From NCBI RefSeq assembly GCF_021290925.1, contig NZ_JAJSLX010000002.1, forward strand, positions 186,001-250,000: DNA of 64,000 bases. The letters are read 5' to 3'. Of this stretch, positions 19,296 to 28,968 are shown piece after piece. The notes under the pieces are model-generated. The model was not told where the DNA came from. It saw nothing but the letters and a program-made list of their open reading frames with translations, and made no database searches. Every line of letters begins with the position of its first letter. The first letter of the stretch is position 1. Made by a program: the position numbers and the translations under genes. Source of the DNA: Sessilibacter corallicola. GTDB lineage: Bacteria > Pseudomonadota > Gammaproteobacteria > Pseudomonadales > Cellvibrionaceae.

Positions 19296-21080
19296 TTACT
19301 GTTCAACTTTGATATCAAAGGCAATAGTAGCCCTTTGTTGCTGTGATTCGAAGGGAATTGTGCCGTGCCAAAAATACGAGGGAAATATTACCAGCTTCCC
19401 AATTTTCGGCTGTATAAATTGAGTCGCAGACAATTCTGGATGCTGGAAATTCGGCTCCCCGAACTTTATCCACCCAGTTTGCTTTTGTTCATCGTTAACT
19501 TCATCGGGAAGGTCGACGTAATACACGGCACTTAAGTCTCCTTCGGGATGAATATGCATTGTGTGGTAACCACCAGTTTCGAGCAGTACTGACCACGCAC
19601 CAACAACGCTATAATTTGTTTTGGAGTTCGACGAGAGCGACAATACTTTATCACGATTTTCTCGAATATATTGTTCTAGAAAAGGCTTAATTAATTCGAA
19701 AAATGGTACGTCGAGTTGATTTTCAAAAGCGATTAAATTGCCTGGTGTTTGTATGCCGTTGACAAGCGTTTGATCGACTGGCGCCACAGTACTTGAGTGA
19801 ATCGTCTTTAGGCTATCCAAAAGAGCCTTATTTTCAAAAGCTGAATCGGTAATGTTGACATTAAATTCTCGAACGAGTTGATCGTCAAAGCCTGCTGAAT
19901 CTGATTTGTGGCAGCCAGTAATTCGATAGATGTTGGTTTCCAAAGACAATAAACCAATATCTTTGGGGTTGTGTTCTAGCGCAAGAAATAGTGCGTTCTT
20001 TGCAGAAATATGATTCTGTTGCCTTAGGTAAATGATTATTAGCTCAAAACAGTAGCTTGGAATTTGATAGCCTGTTAATTCGCAGCATCTCAACCAGTGC
20101 TTTTCACTGATTGTTAAATTGCCTTTCTTGTCTTCTAAGCGAGCCAATAAAGTTAGCAACTTAGGATTTTGCAGAACAAAATCTTTGTTGTTCTCAATTA
20201 GCTCGTCACTTTTACCGAATTGATTACTTTGAATCAAAAACTCTACATAGTCATAAAGTAAGTCGTAAGTCATTAAATGCTCAGAAGCCAATGACTCATA
20301 ATTTGACAAAAATTCACGCTTGTTGTTAAGTGTCCAATAAACCGAATTGATGTTTCTTAAACATTTTTTGTGGTATGGGTTAACGGTTAGTACAGATTTG
20401 TAATGCTTAATAGCGCTTGGAAAGTCGGCTTTTTCCGCAAAAACATTACCTAGATTAAAGTGAATTTCAGCGCTGTTGGGTTTTAGCGATAACGCTTTTA
20501 ATAAGCTATTGATCGCTTCCGTAAATTTGTGCGAGTCTCTGTAAACATGGGAGATATTGTTCAGGGCAATTGCGTAGTTGGGTTTCAGTGACAATGATGT
20601 TTGAAACGCTTTTTCCGCGGCTATTAAATGATTGTTTTTGTAGTGAATCCTTCCCGATAAATTGTACAGTTTGTGACTGTCGGGAAATTTTTGCAGTGAC
20701 TGAGTCACCTTGTTTTCTGCAGCAGCAAGAGAGTTTTGTGAGATCAAACAATCTATCAAACTGACGTAGGGGCTTTCGTTTTGAGGTGCCAATAACAGGG
20801 TGTTATTAAATGCCTGGATAGCTTGTGCGAATTTCCCTTGTTTTTTATAGCATAAGCCGAGGTTGTTAAACGTGTGAGGTTGTTTGTTGTTTTTGGCTAA
20901 TGATGCAAGGAGGTAATGTTCAGCTTTTTCGAAATTGTTTTGAGAGGAATACAATGACCCCAATAATTGCATTGCTTCATAGCTTTGGGTTAATTGAATT
21001 TCGTTGAGGTAAAGTTGTTCAGCCTTGGAGAGATTGTTATTTTGATGGGCAAAAAGAGCTTGTTGAATTAAAGAACTCAT
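19296..21080 (-). CDS. TPR protein with C-terminal putative 2OG-Fe(II) oxygenase domain
   Basis: A 594-aa protein. Residues about 1-420 hold tandem tetratricopeptide repeats (recurrent A-ALNN/NLG-Y and NPxxxxA-type helices). Residues about 480-594 form a 2OG-Fe(II) oxygenase-like jelly roll with HTMHIHPEGDLSAVYYVDLP (H506, H509, H511, D515), FPSYFWHG (H572) and R583 in QQRATIAF. Such TPR-oxygenase proteins are often encoded beside TonB-dependent receptor genes in marine gammaproteobacteria, and here the next gene upstream ends in TonB-receptor sequence. Probable soluble protein hydroxylase or partner in uptake regulation; the substrate is unknown. A terminator lies between the two genes. Confidence 0.82.
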   Translation of the reverse strand: MSSLIQQALFAHQNNNLSKAEQLYLNEIQLTQSYEAMQLLGSLYSSQNNFEKAEHYLLASLAKNNKQPHTFNNLGLCYKKQGKFAQAIQAFNNTLLLAPQNESPYVSLIDCLISQNSLAAAENKVTQSLQKFPDSHKLYNLSGRIHYKNNHLIAAEKAFQTSLSLKPNYAIALNNISHVYRDSHKFTEAINSLLKALSLKPNSAEIHFNLGNVFAEKADFPSAIKHYKSVLTVNPYHKKCLRNINSVYWTLNNKREFLSNYESLASEHLMTYDLLYDYVEFLIQSNQFGKSDELIENNKDFVLQNPKLLTLLARLEDKKGNLTISEKHWLRCCELTGYQIPSYCFELIIIYLRQQNHISAKNALFLALEHNPKDIGLLSLETNIYRITGCHKSDSAGFDDQLVREFNVNITDSAFENKALLDSLKTIHSSTVAPVDQTLVNGIQTPGNLIAFENQLDVPFFELIKPFLEQYIRENRDKVLSLSSNSKTNYSVVGAWSVLLETGGYHTMHIHPEGDLSAVYYVDLPDEVNDEQKQTGWIKFGEPNFQHPELSATQFIQPKIGKLVIFPSYFWHGTIPFESQQQRATIAFDIKVEQ

Positions 21081-21091
21081 AAATAATCAAT

Positions 21092-21121
21092 AAAAAGGCG
21101 GACATAAAGTCCGCCTTTTTT
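21092..21121. terminator. Bidirectional rho-independent terminator
   Basis: Stem AAAAAGGCGGAC (21092-21103), loop ATAAA, GTCCGCCTTTTT (21109-21120), then T. It lies just downstream of the protease/TonB chimera on the minus strand. Confidence 0.85.
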
Positions 21122-21129
21122 AGCGCTAA

Positions 21130-23955
21130 TTAGAAGCTAGCTTTTGCAGAAACATAGAATGTTCTACCGAATACATCGTAAGTAGCAGGGAATGTATTCG
21201 ACTGCTCTTGGTTGTCACCTATTAGTGTGGGTGTTTCATCGAAGATATTATCAATACCGAAGTTAACAGTATAGTTATCGTTGAAATTGTAAGACGCCGT
21301 TAGATCAAAATAGCTCTCTTCATCTAATGACTCCACAGAGAACTCAAAACGATCGTCATCATCATCAACGCTGCCAACAAACCTCCACAATAGTTGTGTA
21401 GTTAGGCCGCCATAGGACCAACCAAAGGTCATTCTGTGCTTGTACTCCGGAATTGGCTCACCACATAAATTACCAAATTTACCTAAACAGTCGAGGGTAA
21501 GTTCTGAGGTAAATTCTGTTTCATTTTCGGTGGTATATGTTCCAAGGTAGGCAATGCTTCCGAGGCCACCCGCAACATCAAAGCTGTAATCAATGGACAG
21601 GTCATAACCAGTTAAAGTAGTGACACCTGCGTTTTGATTAGGTACATCTACATCGTCAATTGTGCCATCAGCTCGACGAGTTACCGCATTACAAGCCGCT
21701 GAGCCGACACCTCCGAGAGACGAATAACAAGTTGCTAGAGTGTTTGCCGTGCCACCGAGGAATGGTGTAATAGCATCTTCGATTTCAATATCGAAATAGT
21801 CAAGGCTAAGACTTAAGCCGTCGATTGAATTTGGTGTATACACAACTCCAAAAGTAATCGTTTCGGCTTCCTCTTCATTTAAATCTTCCGTCCCGCTGAA
21901 TGTAGAAGGGGTTTGGTTAGAAGGGGAGTCAATAGCAGAAGATCCAATGACATCCTCAGGCACCCCGGTAGCTGCACAAATCGCGGCAACTTCTGCTGGA
22001 ATTACACCGTCTTCGTCTTGAATGGCTGCTTCTGAACATGGATCAATAGCAGACGGGAAACCTCCCCCGGGTGGAGCAAATAACTCTGCTATGTTCGGAG
22101 CTCTAACTGCCGTGTTAAACCCTGTTCTAAACCGTAGCTCGTCGTTAGGGGCCCAAGATGCGGCAATTTTATAACTTGAAGTGTCACCGACAGTTGTATA
22201 ATCAGATGATCTAAATGCTAATTCTACGTCCAGGGATTGGGCGCCAGGCACGTCTCTTAAAATGGGGATATAAACCTCGCCATATACTGAGTCCACTGAG
22301 TATGAACCAGCAGTCGGCGGCGATCCGTTAAATCCTGCTATAGTTCCGGCTCCTAAATCTTGTGATGGTCTGAAGGAGAAATCATTTGCAATATGCTCTA
22401 GGCCAATCGCCACAGATACTTCACCTGCTGGTAACTCAGCAATTGGTCCAGAAACAAACCCTGATGCAACTGTTTGCTCGTAATCAGTAATTGCAGACAC
22501 GTCAGTTACTAGGAATGCTGCTCCTTCAGCAGAAATATTACCTTCACCAAAAATATTAATTGGGGAACAACCGACTAACGAACCATTTTCACTCGTATCT
22601 GAGCAAGTACCGCCTGTTGGGTCCGACTCCAGGTCTAATAATAATGCCTGATTAAATCGGGTTGTATTTACATTTCCTCGTTGAGTTAAGCTAGTTGTGA
22701 CCGTTCCTGTCTGGTAGTACGCGTAAGTATCAGCGCCCGGTGTGGTCGTGCCAGTATTCAGAGTTGATAGAACTCCGTTGCTGGTAACGGTTGTTTCGCC
22801 GCCAGGAGCCGACACGTCAACAACGTTACCGAAGTTCGAGTAAAACGCTTTGCTGCCGTTGCGATTGGTGGCTGCCACTGTAATAACGCCATTACAGTTT
22901 GCTGGGTTTGCGTTTGAAGCGTTAACGTTGGAATTACCGGCGGCAACGACCACGGTTGTACCTAAAGAACGCGCTGTATTAATTGCGGCTTGAGTGGTTG
23001 CACTACAAGCGCCTGTGCCACCCAGACTTAGGTTAAGTACGTGAGCAGGGTTGGCGTTTGTCGGAATGCCACTGACCGAACCACCCGCGCCCCAGATAAT
23101 GCCATCAGCGATGTCAGAGGTAAAACCACCGCATCGTCCCAATGCGCGAATCGGAACAATTTGAGCGTTGTAAGCAACACCGGCAACACCAATGCCATTG
23201 TTAGCTACCGCGCCGACCGTACCAGCCACGTGTGTACCGTGCCAAGAGCTGTCGCTGGCTCGGCTACCTGGGCCACAGGCGCCCGCTGCGGTCCAATCAC
23301 CTTCATCAAGCGCATTGTTATCGCGACCGTTACCGTCTCGGGCAACCGTTGCGTCGGAGATCATGTCGTAGCCGGGAAGAATGTTGGCAACAAGATCGGC
23401 GTGAGGGCGGTAACCCGTATCGATGACACCGACAATGGCGCCAGAGCCTGTGGAGGTATCCCATGCCGTTGGCAAGTTGAGGCCACCGGTGGTTTCAAAA
23501 TAATGCCATTGTTCGTTGTAACGTGGGTCCGTTGGAATCGCTAACGGATGCATCATCAAATCAGGTTCTGCGTACTCGACATTAGGGTCGGTCATGATTT
23601 CACTGATGATCGAATTAATGTCTTTCTGAGATTTGAAATCGTTCATTTCAATCAGCTGAGCACCGGTCGATAAACGACGCATGTGCTTGAAGCTGGTACC
23701 CGTTGCACGACCCATGCGATTAAATCGGGCGGTGCTCATGGTTTCGGCAGTAGCGAGTGCGGATGAATTTTTATATTTTACGATAATACGGTTAGTCATC
23801 GATTGAGCTTGATGAACTGGAGCTACAGAAGATTGCTGTAATTCAGGCACAACTGCGTAGCTTAGGCTGGATGCAGCAGATAAAGTCACAGCGCTAATTG
23901 CGAAAGCAAGACGCTTGGATGACTTCTGCCATGATTTTTTAATGACGGGTAACAT
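21130..23955 (-). CDS. In-frame chimera: subtilisin-like (S8) protease N-half fused to TonB-dependent receptor C-half
   Basis: One uninterrupted 941-codon frame made of two unrelated halves. Residues 1-34 are a signal peptide, about 55-132 an I9-like propeptide (RIIVKYK ... YAEPD) and about 145-415 an S8 catalytic domain with D179 (VGVIDTGY), H239 (SSWHGTHVAGT) and oxyanion N341 (AAGNSN). Just where the GTSMAxPH serine motif should follow YAYYQ the sequence changes. From about 416 (base 22710) it is a TonB-receptor beta-barrel: GCSPINIFGEGNIS, RTGFNTAVRAPNIAELF, and the terminal FGIDNIFDE ... SAKASF signature. The catalytic Ser and the receptor plug are both missing, so neither parental activity is expected. 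Either a natural deletion fusion or an assembly join. The upstream I9-like gene fits the protease half and the downstream TPR-oxygenase gene fits the receptor half. Confidence 0.85.
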   Translation of the reverse strand: MLPVIKKSWQKSSKRLAFAISAVTLSAASSLSYAVVPELQQSSVAPVHQAQSMTNRIIVKYKNSSALATAETMSTARFNRMGRATGTSFKHMRRLSTGAQLIEMNDFKSQKDINSIISEIMTDPNVEYAEPDLMMHPLAIPTDPRYNEQWHYFETTGGLNLPTAWDTSTGSGAIVGVIDTGYRPHADLVANILPGYDMISDATVARDGNGRDNNALDEGDWTAAGACGPGSRASDSSWHGTHVAGTVGAVANNGIGVAGVAYNAQIVPIRALGRCGGFTSDIADGIIWGAGGSVSGIPTNANPAHVLNLSLGGTGACSATTQAAINTARSLGTTVVVAAGNSNVNASNANPANCNGVITVAATNRNGSKAFYSNFGNVVDVSAPGGETTVTSNGVLSTLNTGTTTPGADTYAYYQTGTVTTSLTQRGNVNTTRFNQALLLDLESDPTGGTCSDTSENGSLVGCSPINIFGEGNISAEGAAFLVTDVSAITDYEQTVASGFVSGPIAELPAGEVSVAIGLEHIANDFSFRPSQDLGAGTIAGFNGSPPTAGSYSVDSVYGEVYIPILRDVPGAQSLDVELAFRSSDYTTVGDTSSYKIAASWAPNDELRFRTGFNTAVRAPNIAELFAPPGGGFPSAIDPCSEAAIQDEDGVIPAEVAAICAATGVPEDVIGSSAIDSPSNQTPSTFSGTEDLNEEEAETITFGVVYTPNSIDGLSLSLDYFDIEIEDAITPFLGGTANTLATCYSSLGGVGSAACNAVTRRADGTIDDVDVPNQNAGVTTLTGYDLSIDYSFDVAGGLGSIAYLGTYTTENETEFTSELTLDCLGKFGNLCGEPIPEYKHRMTFGWSYGGLTTQLLWRFVGSVDDDDDRFEFSVESLDEESYFDLTASYNFNDNYTVNFGIDNIFDETPTLIGDNQEQSNTFPATYDVFGRTFYVSAKASF

Positions 23956-24089
23956 AATTGTCCTCGTAACAGGGTCTAAACATTATCGAATATTAATGAA
24001 TCGCCGTTGGTCAACAGCAGAGTCCGCCCGATTCAAAGCAATAAATATCCTGCCTCAATCAAAGAAGCATGAGCGGAAAAATCAAAAAA

Positions 24090-24434
24090 TTAATTGAGTG
24101 AACTGTTGGGTGTTTGACGTTGTAAAAGTTGGTCTTCTTCCACCCAGTTAATATTGTTTAATTGTTTTACCGAATTCATAAATTCGTGTAGATCGTTTTG
24201 TTTTAGTGCCGGTTTTATAATTAAAATCCAACGAGCCATTGAACTGCTTTCAGCCTTTTCGATATTCACATTGTGTGGCAATAGGTGTGAAATATCCGAA
24301 AAAACCTGAGTGTTTTGTTTTTCATTTAAAGGCATTTTAAACATGACGATGACTCTTTGTGCTGGTTGAGCCATAGACATTGTTGGTAACCATGAAAAAC
24401 AAAATAATATTAAAAATACAGATCGTTTGATCAT
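24090..24434 (-). CDS. Stand-alone I9-like propeptide/protease inhibitor, secreted
   Basis: A 114-aa protein with a signal peptide (cleavage near MSMA|QP) followed by an about 80-residue alpha/beta domain. It begins QRVIVMFK and ends NNINWVEEDQLL, the same start and end pattern as the I9 propeptide of subtilases (RIIVKYK ... VEYAEPD in the neighbour). No catalytic domain follows. It sits 134 bp upstream of, and on the same strand as, the S8-containing chimera, so it could act in trans as a chaperone or inhibitor of an S8 protease. This reading is inferred from pattern and position. Confidence 0.6.
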   Translation of the reverse strand: MIKRSVFLILFCFSWLPTMSMAQPAQRVIVMFKMPLNEKQNTQVFSDISHLLPHNVNIEKAESSSMARWILIIKPALKQNDLHEFMNSVKQLNNINWVEEDQLLQRQTPNSSLN

Positions 24435-24671
24435 ATTTGTGCGGTTGGTCTGTCAGGGTTCACAAATTCTTCGAAAATCAGTGAAGCAATGTTAAAAAAA
24501 TATATGCAGTTTTATGTGCTTTTTACTGTGTTGATAAGTCAGTCAATTGAATATGTTCCAACTTTGTGTGAAAAAGCATGCTCTATAATTAATAAACATC
24601 TTAAGCAAAAAAACTGTGAACTCTGTGGAAAATAAAAATAAATACAATCGCTTAGAAAATTAAAAAAATAA

Positions 24672-24697
24672 TATCTGGTTAGACGCTTAACCGGATA
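24672..24697. promoter_or_regulatory. Inverted repeat, possible operator
   Basis: TATCTGGTTA-GACGCT-TAACCGGATA: 10-bp arms with one mismatch and a 6-bp spacer, about 240 bp upstream of the I9-like gene. The factor is unknown. Confidence 0.35.
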
Positions 24698-25356
24698 ACT
24701 TCTGCATTTTATGCCTTAAATTATAAATTTGGTAGTCCTGTCAGAATGCGCACAGAAAACGAAAATTGAGGTATGTGAAGTTGAAATTTTGAAAATTTAT
24801 CTTCTCGATGTATTTTTTATCGATGAATTTGACTATTTTTTGCTGATATTAGTCAGGTAATTAATGAAAATCTTAATATATGCTACGAATTGGTCAGGCG
24901 ATTTGAGTTGTTAGAAAAATATCCTGTTAATTTTTCCAGGCATCACTGGTTTGAAAGGTATTTCTCACTAATTTGATGTGAAAGGTCACAAATTATAATT
25001 TTTTCCTGATTCTGTTTTGTTTTTATCGTGATTTTAATTTTTAAATGGTCTTTTATTTAAAATAAATAAATAAATTGTGAAAAATTACCAAGCTTGATTT
25101 GGAGTCAAAGACTGAATTTTTGGTTGGGTTGTAAGTTGAGTTGTAAGATGAACTAAATTGACTTTTTGTTGAGGTTTTTTGTGCTTGTTTTTTGATTTGA
25201 ATTTTATTGTGTCGGTGAGAGTGAGTCGGATGGTATAAATATCTAAATGGCTTTTTGTTGTTTGGTACAAAAGATTTTCTATCTTCGCAGTTTCGGTTTT
25301 TTTATAAAATGTTTTCAGTGAACGGTGTTTTCTCTTTACACAGCCTTGAATAAATT

Positions 25357-25384
25357 CGGCCAGTTAAATGTATAAAACTGGCCG
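25357..25384 (-). terminator. Hairpin downstream of the cupin gene, weak terminator candidate
   Basis: CGGCCAGTT (25357-25365) pairs with AACTGGCCG (25376-25384), 10-nt loop. On the minus strand an AATTTATT run follows instead of a clean U-tract. Confidence 0.4.
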
Positions 25385-25481
25385 GTTAAATCCGTCTATT
25401 TTATTGGGCAATATTGTTGTTAAATGCTGCTCTTAAGTACTGCTTCTAACTAAAAGTCTTCAATCAATAACGTTCTAAGAA

Positions 25482-26192
25482 TCAATCTGTATTTTTAACC
25501 GTATCCAAATGACCAACTTTCACATAAATCAGAGCGCCGTCTTCTTTGGTAAACGGTGTGTGAGAACTCATGTTTGGGCTGCGCAGCCAAGAGCCTTTAG
25601 GGTAGACGCCGTGCTCATCGTAAAACGTCCCTTCGAGTACTAAAATTTCTTCGCCACCTCGATGTTGATGAAAACTGAATTGGGTGTTGGGTTGCCATTT
25701 CACAAGCGCAACGTGCTCGCCTTCGTGTTGGTGCAATGGCATCACACTTAATCCGTCGACCAATCCGGGCAGCCACTGTCTGGAGTTTGTATCTAACGAT
25801 ATTTGCGAGGTATCGCTGTCGGCAAATTGATGCAGCTTTACAAATATAGTAGCCCCCTCTGGGCCGATACGTGGCGTGTGAGCGGTGCCAATAGGGTTGC
25901 GTAGGTAATATCCTTTTGGGTAAACACCGTGTTCATCGGCAAAGGCACCTTCGAGTACCAGAAACTCTTCACCGCCGCCGTGAATGTGTCTTGGGAACTC
26001 GCTATTGGGTTCAAAGCGAACAATTGTGGTCGCGCGCGCAACTTCTCCACCAACACGATCAAGCATCATTCTTTCTACCCCCGCTGTTGGTGACGGAGTC
26101 CATTGGTATTCATCTGGCAAGACAACCGCTCGTTGCGTGAAATCCGCATGAATGTGGGTACTGCCGTTAAACGTTGTTAAAACTTCAGCCAT
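25482..26192 (-). CDS. Tandem cupin protein, ChrR-type anti-sigma cupin-like
   Basis: A 236-aa protein with two repeated cupin domains. Each half has the pattern HxHxGGEExLVLEGxFxDEHGVYPKGxxLRxP (first half key HIHGGGEEFLVLEG, second half key HQHRGGEEILVLEG) ending in a histidine before the proline-threonine strand (HTPR, HTPF). These match the ChrR cupin domain, which binds a metal such as zinc. The N-terminal zinc-finger anti-sigma domain of true ChrR is absent, and no sigma factor adjoins, so a stand-alone small-molecule or oxidative-stress cupin is more likely than an anti-sigma factor. The ATG at 26192 is preferred over the TTG at 26204. Confidence 0.75.
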   Translation of the reverse strand: MAEVLTTFNGSTHIHADFTQRAVVLPDEYQWTPSPTAGVERMMLDRVGGEVARATTIVRFEPNSEFPRHIHGGGEEFLVLEGAFADEHGVYPKGYYLRNPIGTAHTPRIGPEGATIFVKLHQFADSDTSQISLDTNSRQWLPGLVDGLSVMPLHQHEGEHVALVKWQPNTQFSFHQHRGGEEILVLEGTFYDEHGVYPKGSWLRSPNMSSHTPFTKEDGALIYVKVGHLDTVKNTD

Positions 26193-26523
26193 TGTTAATC
26201 TCAACCTTGATCAAATGGGTGCTCGCTCAGTTTTTCTTGGGTGTTGTTTCTGTTTTCTTGTGCTCTGAATAGAAACTCCAGTGCTGAGCGATAATAAAAG
26301 GCGTTGTCTATCTTTTAGAAAGCATCTTTGGTGAATCAAGTAATGTAAGCGCGATGGTTGCGTTTTTAAAGTAGATACCTGTCAGTTAGGTACTTACCAT
26401 TTGGTCTAACTTTATGAAAATTAAGCAAAAGTTTTCAGGTTAAAAAGCTTGTGTAAACCATAAAAGTTCTTGGCCCGTCTTATTGTATTACCGTCGTGAA
26501 AGAAATGTTTGAGGGTATTTTCA

Positions 26524-26934
26524 TTGCATCAAGAATCGTTCTGTTTGTTAAAGTCTGAAGCTTACCTTTTTAAAAAGGCGGGTTTTATCGAATCAAAAAT
26601 CAGAGCCAGCGGCTTGAACATTGTCGATCAGTGGAGCGTTAAATTGTCATTTTTGGACACGTTTGCCATGTATCCTGGCTGGATTCCAAGGTTAACCATG
26701 TCGTTGCGATTTTCGCCTTTGTTTAAGTTAGATATGTTTTTGCTGGAAGGTGACGATGCCATTCGCAGGATGTATCAGTTAAAACATCAAATACGGCAAG
26801 AGATTTGGGGAAGAGAGTTTAAGAAAGGGGGGTTTTTGCACGCTCCCGACTCAGTGGAAGAAGATCGAGAGCATAAAGCCATTTTATATCGAAGAAAGAT
26901 ATACACAGACACCATCGCAACAAAAGATGTGTAA
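26524..26934 (+). CDS. Divergent nucleoside-diphosphate-kinase-like protein
   Basis: A roughly 136-aa protein. Its motif order follows NDK: an N-terminal CLLKSEAYLFKKAGFIESKIRASGLNIV-like strand-helix-strand (key LLKSEAY and SGLNIV, compare LIKPDAV ... GLKIV), then MFLLEGDDAIRRM (compare LEGENAI), and at the end FLHAPDSVEEDREHKAI, which matches the HGSDS catalytic-histidine region. Other NDK motifs, including the NxxH context, are weak, so catalytic function is uncertain. The TTG at 26524 with GAGGG 8 nt before it is chosen; a TTG at 26509 is in frame. It converges on dxs with a 10-bp gap. Confidence 0.5.
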   Translation: MHQESFCLLKSEAYLFKKAGFIESKIRASGLNIVDQWSVKLSFLDTFAMYPGWIPRLTMSLRFSPLFKLDMFLLEGDDAIRRMYQLKHQIRQEIWGREFKKGGFLHAPDSVEEDREHKAILYRRKIYTDTIATKDV

Positions 26935-26944
26935 CGTTTTGTGC

Positions 26945-28882
26945 CTAGGTATTTTTCAAACCCGATGCTGTTAGTGGTAAATGCTTGATAGCATCGAGCT
27001 TTTCAAGTCGTTCAACGATTTTTGCTTTGATACCGTTGGCGTCCAGCCCTGCTTGTTCAAGCAATTGTTCCCGTTTGCCGTGGTCTTGGAAAAGATCGGG
27101 TAAGCCACAGTGCAGAACATTACATATGATGCATTCGGTGTTGAGGAATTCGCTTACAGAAGCGCCGGCGCCACCAGCGATCGTATTTTCTTCAACAGTA
27201 ACAATCAATTCGTGATTGGCTGCAATTTCTCTAATTAACGCTTCGTCTATGGGTTTCACCCAGCGCATATCGCACAGGGTTGCGTTGAGTTCTTCTGCGA
27301 CTGAACGAGTGCGATCTAGCAGTGCACCAAAATTTAAGATCGCGACTTTAGCGCCTGTGCGAAGTGTTCGCCCTTTGCCAATTTCTGGTTTTGGCAGATC
27401 TTGATCCAATGCGGTGCCCGGTCCGGTTCCTCGTGGGTATCGCACCGCTGACGGGCCTTCAAACTCAAAACTTACGTCTAACAGTTGCTGGCATTCAAAC
27501 TCGTCGGACGGTGCAGCAATGATCATATTGGGAATGCAGCGTAAAAAGCTGAGATCAAAGCTACCGGCGTGAGTTGGGCCGTCTTCGCCGACCAATCCAG
27601 CGCGATCAATCGCAAAGGTAACGTCTAAATTTTGTAAGGCAACGTCGTGCACCAATTGGTCGTAGGCGCGTTGTAAGAACGTTGAATAGATCGCCACAAC
27701 CGGCTTATAGCCTTCACAGGCAAGACCTGCGGCAAACGTGACGGAGTGTTGTTCGGCAATGGCAACGTCGTGGAAGCGTTCTGGAAATTGCTCGGCAAAA
27801 TCCACCATGCCAGAGCCTTCACACATCGCGGGAGTGATGGCGATGAGTTTGTTATTTTTATGCGCTGCTTGGCACAACCAATGACCAAAAACGTCTTGGT
27901 ATTTAATTTTTTTCGGTTTGGTTTCAGTAACAACCGGTTTAACGGCGGCTTTCGGCTCAATCTTGTTTAGAGCGTGATAACCAACAGGGTCTTTCTCTGC
28001 CGGAGCAAAGCCTTTCCCTTTTTTTGTGATGATGTGAAGCAGTTTTGGGCCTTTCAGCTTTTTCAGATTGTCCAAATCGTGAATCAAGCGCGGCAAATCG
28101 TGGCCATCGATAGGACCGATATAATAAAACCCGAGTTCTTCGAATAGCGTACCCGGCGATACCATACCTTTAACGTGTTCTTCGGTTTTACGCGCTAACT
28201 CCCACGCTTGGGGAATTTTTGAAAGGACTTTTTTGCTGCCTTCTCTAAAATCTGTGTAAAGCTTGCTGGCCCAAATTTTAGAGAAATAATTGGCTAGGCC
28301 CCCAACATTGGGCGAGATAGACATGTTGTTGTCGTTTAATACCACCAACATATCGGATTCTAAATGCGAGGCGTGGTTAAGCGCCTCAAACGCCATGCCA
28401 GCGGTCATTGCGCCATCGCCAATAATGGCCACCATATTGCGATCGTTTTCTTCGACTTCGCTGGCAACCGCCATACCTAATGCAGCGCTGATTGAGGTGC
28501 TGGAGTGACCGACGCCAAAGGTATCGTAGTCGCTTTCGCCGCGCTTAGGGAAACCTGCAAGGCCGTCGAGTTGACGCATTGAGTGCATCATTTCGCGGCG
28601 TTCGGTCAAAATTTTGTGAGGATAGGTTTGGTGGCCTACGTCCCAAACTAAACGATCTTCTGGGGTGTTGTAGACGTAATGCAGAGCAATGGTAAGCTCA
28701 ACGACCCCTAAACCTGCGCCAAAGTGTCCGCCAGTTTTGCCCACGGTGTAGAGCAAAAACATGCGCAGTTGCTCAGCGAGTTCCGGCAATTGCTCTTCAC
28801 TGAGGTTGCGCAGATCAGCCGGTGAATTGACTTGATCCAGTAGCGGAGTGTCTGGGCGATGGTGGGGGATTTCAGTGAGCAT
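26945..28882 (-). CDS. dxs: 1-deoxy-D-xylulose-5-phosphate synthase
   Basis: First enzyme of the MEP isoprenoid pathway: TPP-dependent condensation of pyruvate with glyceraldehyde-3-phosphate to DXP, cytosolic. The 645 aa are full length. Visible are the [13 protein letters not shown] start region ([14 protein letters not shown]), the TPP-binding [16 protein letters not shown] with the following [19 protein letters not shown], the C-terminal [12 protein letters not shown] and a YPRGTGPG motif. Last gene of the conserved xseB-ispA-dxs operon, which also provides DXP for thiamine and pyridoxal synthesis. The ispA-dxs gap is 86 bp. Confidence 0.97.
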   Translation of the reverse strand: MLTEIPHHRPDTPLLDQVNSPADLRNLSEEQLPELAEQLRMFLLYTVGKTGGHFGAGLGVVELTIALHYVYNTPEDRLVWDVGHQTYPHKILTERREMMHSMRQLDGLAGFPKRGESDYDTFGVGHSSTSISAALGMAVASEVEENDRNMVAIIGDGAMTAGMAFEALNHASHLESDMLVVLNDNNMSISPNVGGLANYFSKIWASKLYTDFREGSKKVLSKIPQAWELARKTEEHVKGMVSPGTLFEELGFYYIGPIDGHDLPRLIHDLDNLKKLKGPKLLHIITKKGKGFAPAEKDPVGYHALNKIEPKAAVKPVVTETKPKKIKYQDVFGHWLCQAAHKNNKLIAITPAMCEGSGMVDFAEQFPERFHDVAIAEQHSVTFAAGLACEGYKPVVAIYSTFLQRAYDQLVHDVALQNLDVTFAIDRAGLVGEDGPTHAGSFDLSFLRCIPNMIIAAPSDEFECQQLLDVSFEFEGPSAVRYPRGTGPGTALDQDLPKPEIGKGRTLRTGAKVAILNFGALLDRTRSVAEELNATLCDMRWVKPIDEALIREIAANHELIVTVEENTIAGGAGASVSEFLNTECIICNVLHCGLPDLFQDHGKREQLLEQAGLDANGIKAKIVERLEKLDAIKHLPLTASGLKNT

Positions 28883-28968
28883 AGCAGCAATAAATTTTAT
28901 TCACGGCAATAAGGTATTGTATCCAGCCTGCTTGCCTAGCACCACTGGAACAAGGATTTTGTTGTTTT

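Larger units (their letters stand above)
24435..25481. other. Very AT-rich 1-kb intergenic region
   Basis: No supported gene. A 61-codon minus-strand frame at 25085-25270 is Lys/Thr/Gln-rich, low in complexity and has no ribosome site. Two inverted repeats are listed separately. It lies between the protease region and the cupin gene and may be remodelled DNA. Confidence 0.5.

Noticed and set aside
25085-25270. 61-codon low-complexity minus-strand frame
   Set aside because: Lys/Gln/Thr-rich, AT-driven, no start site; treated as non-coding.
25482-26192. ChrR-type anti-sigma factor
   Set aside because: The zinc-binding anti-sigma N-domain is absent and no sigma gene is adjacent; only the tandem cupins are supported.
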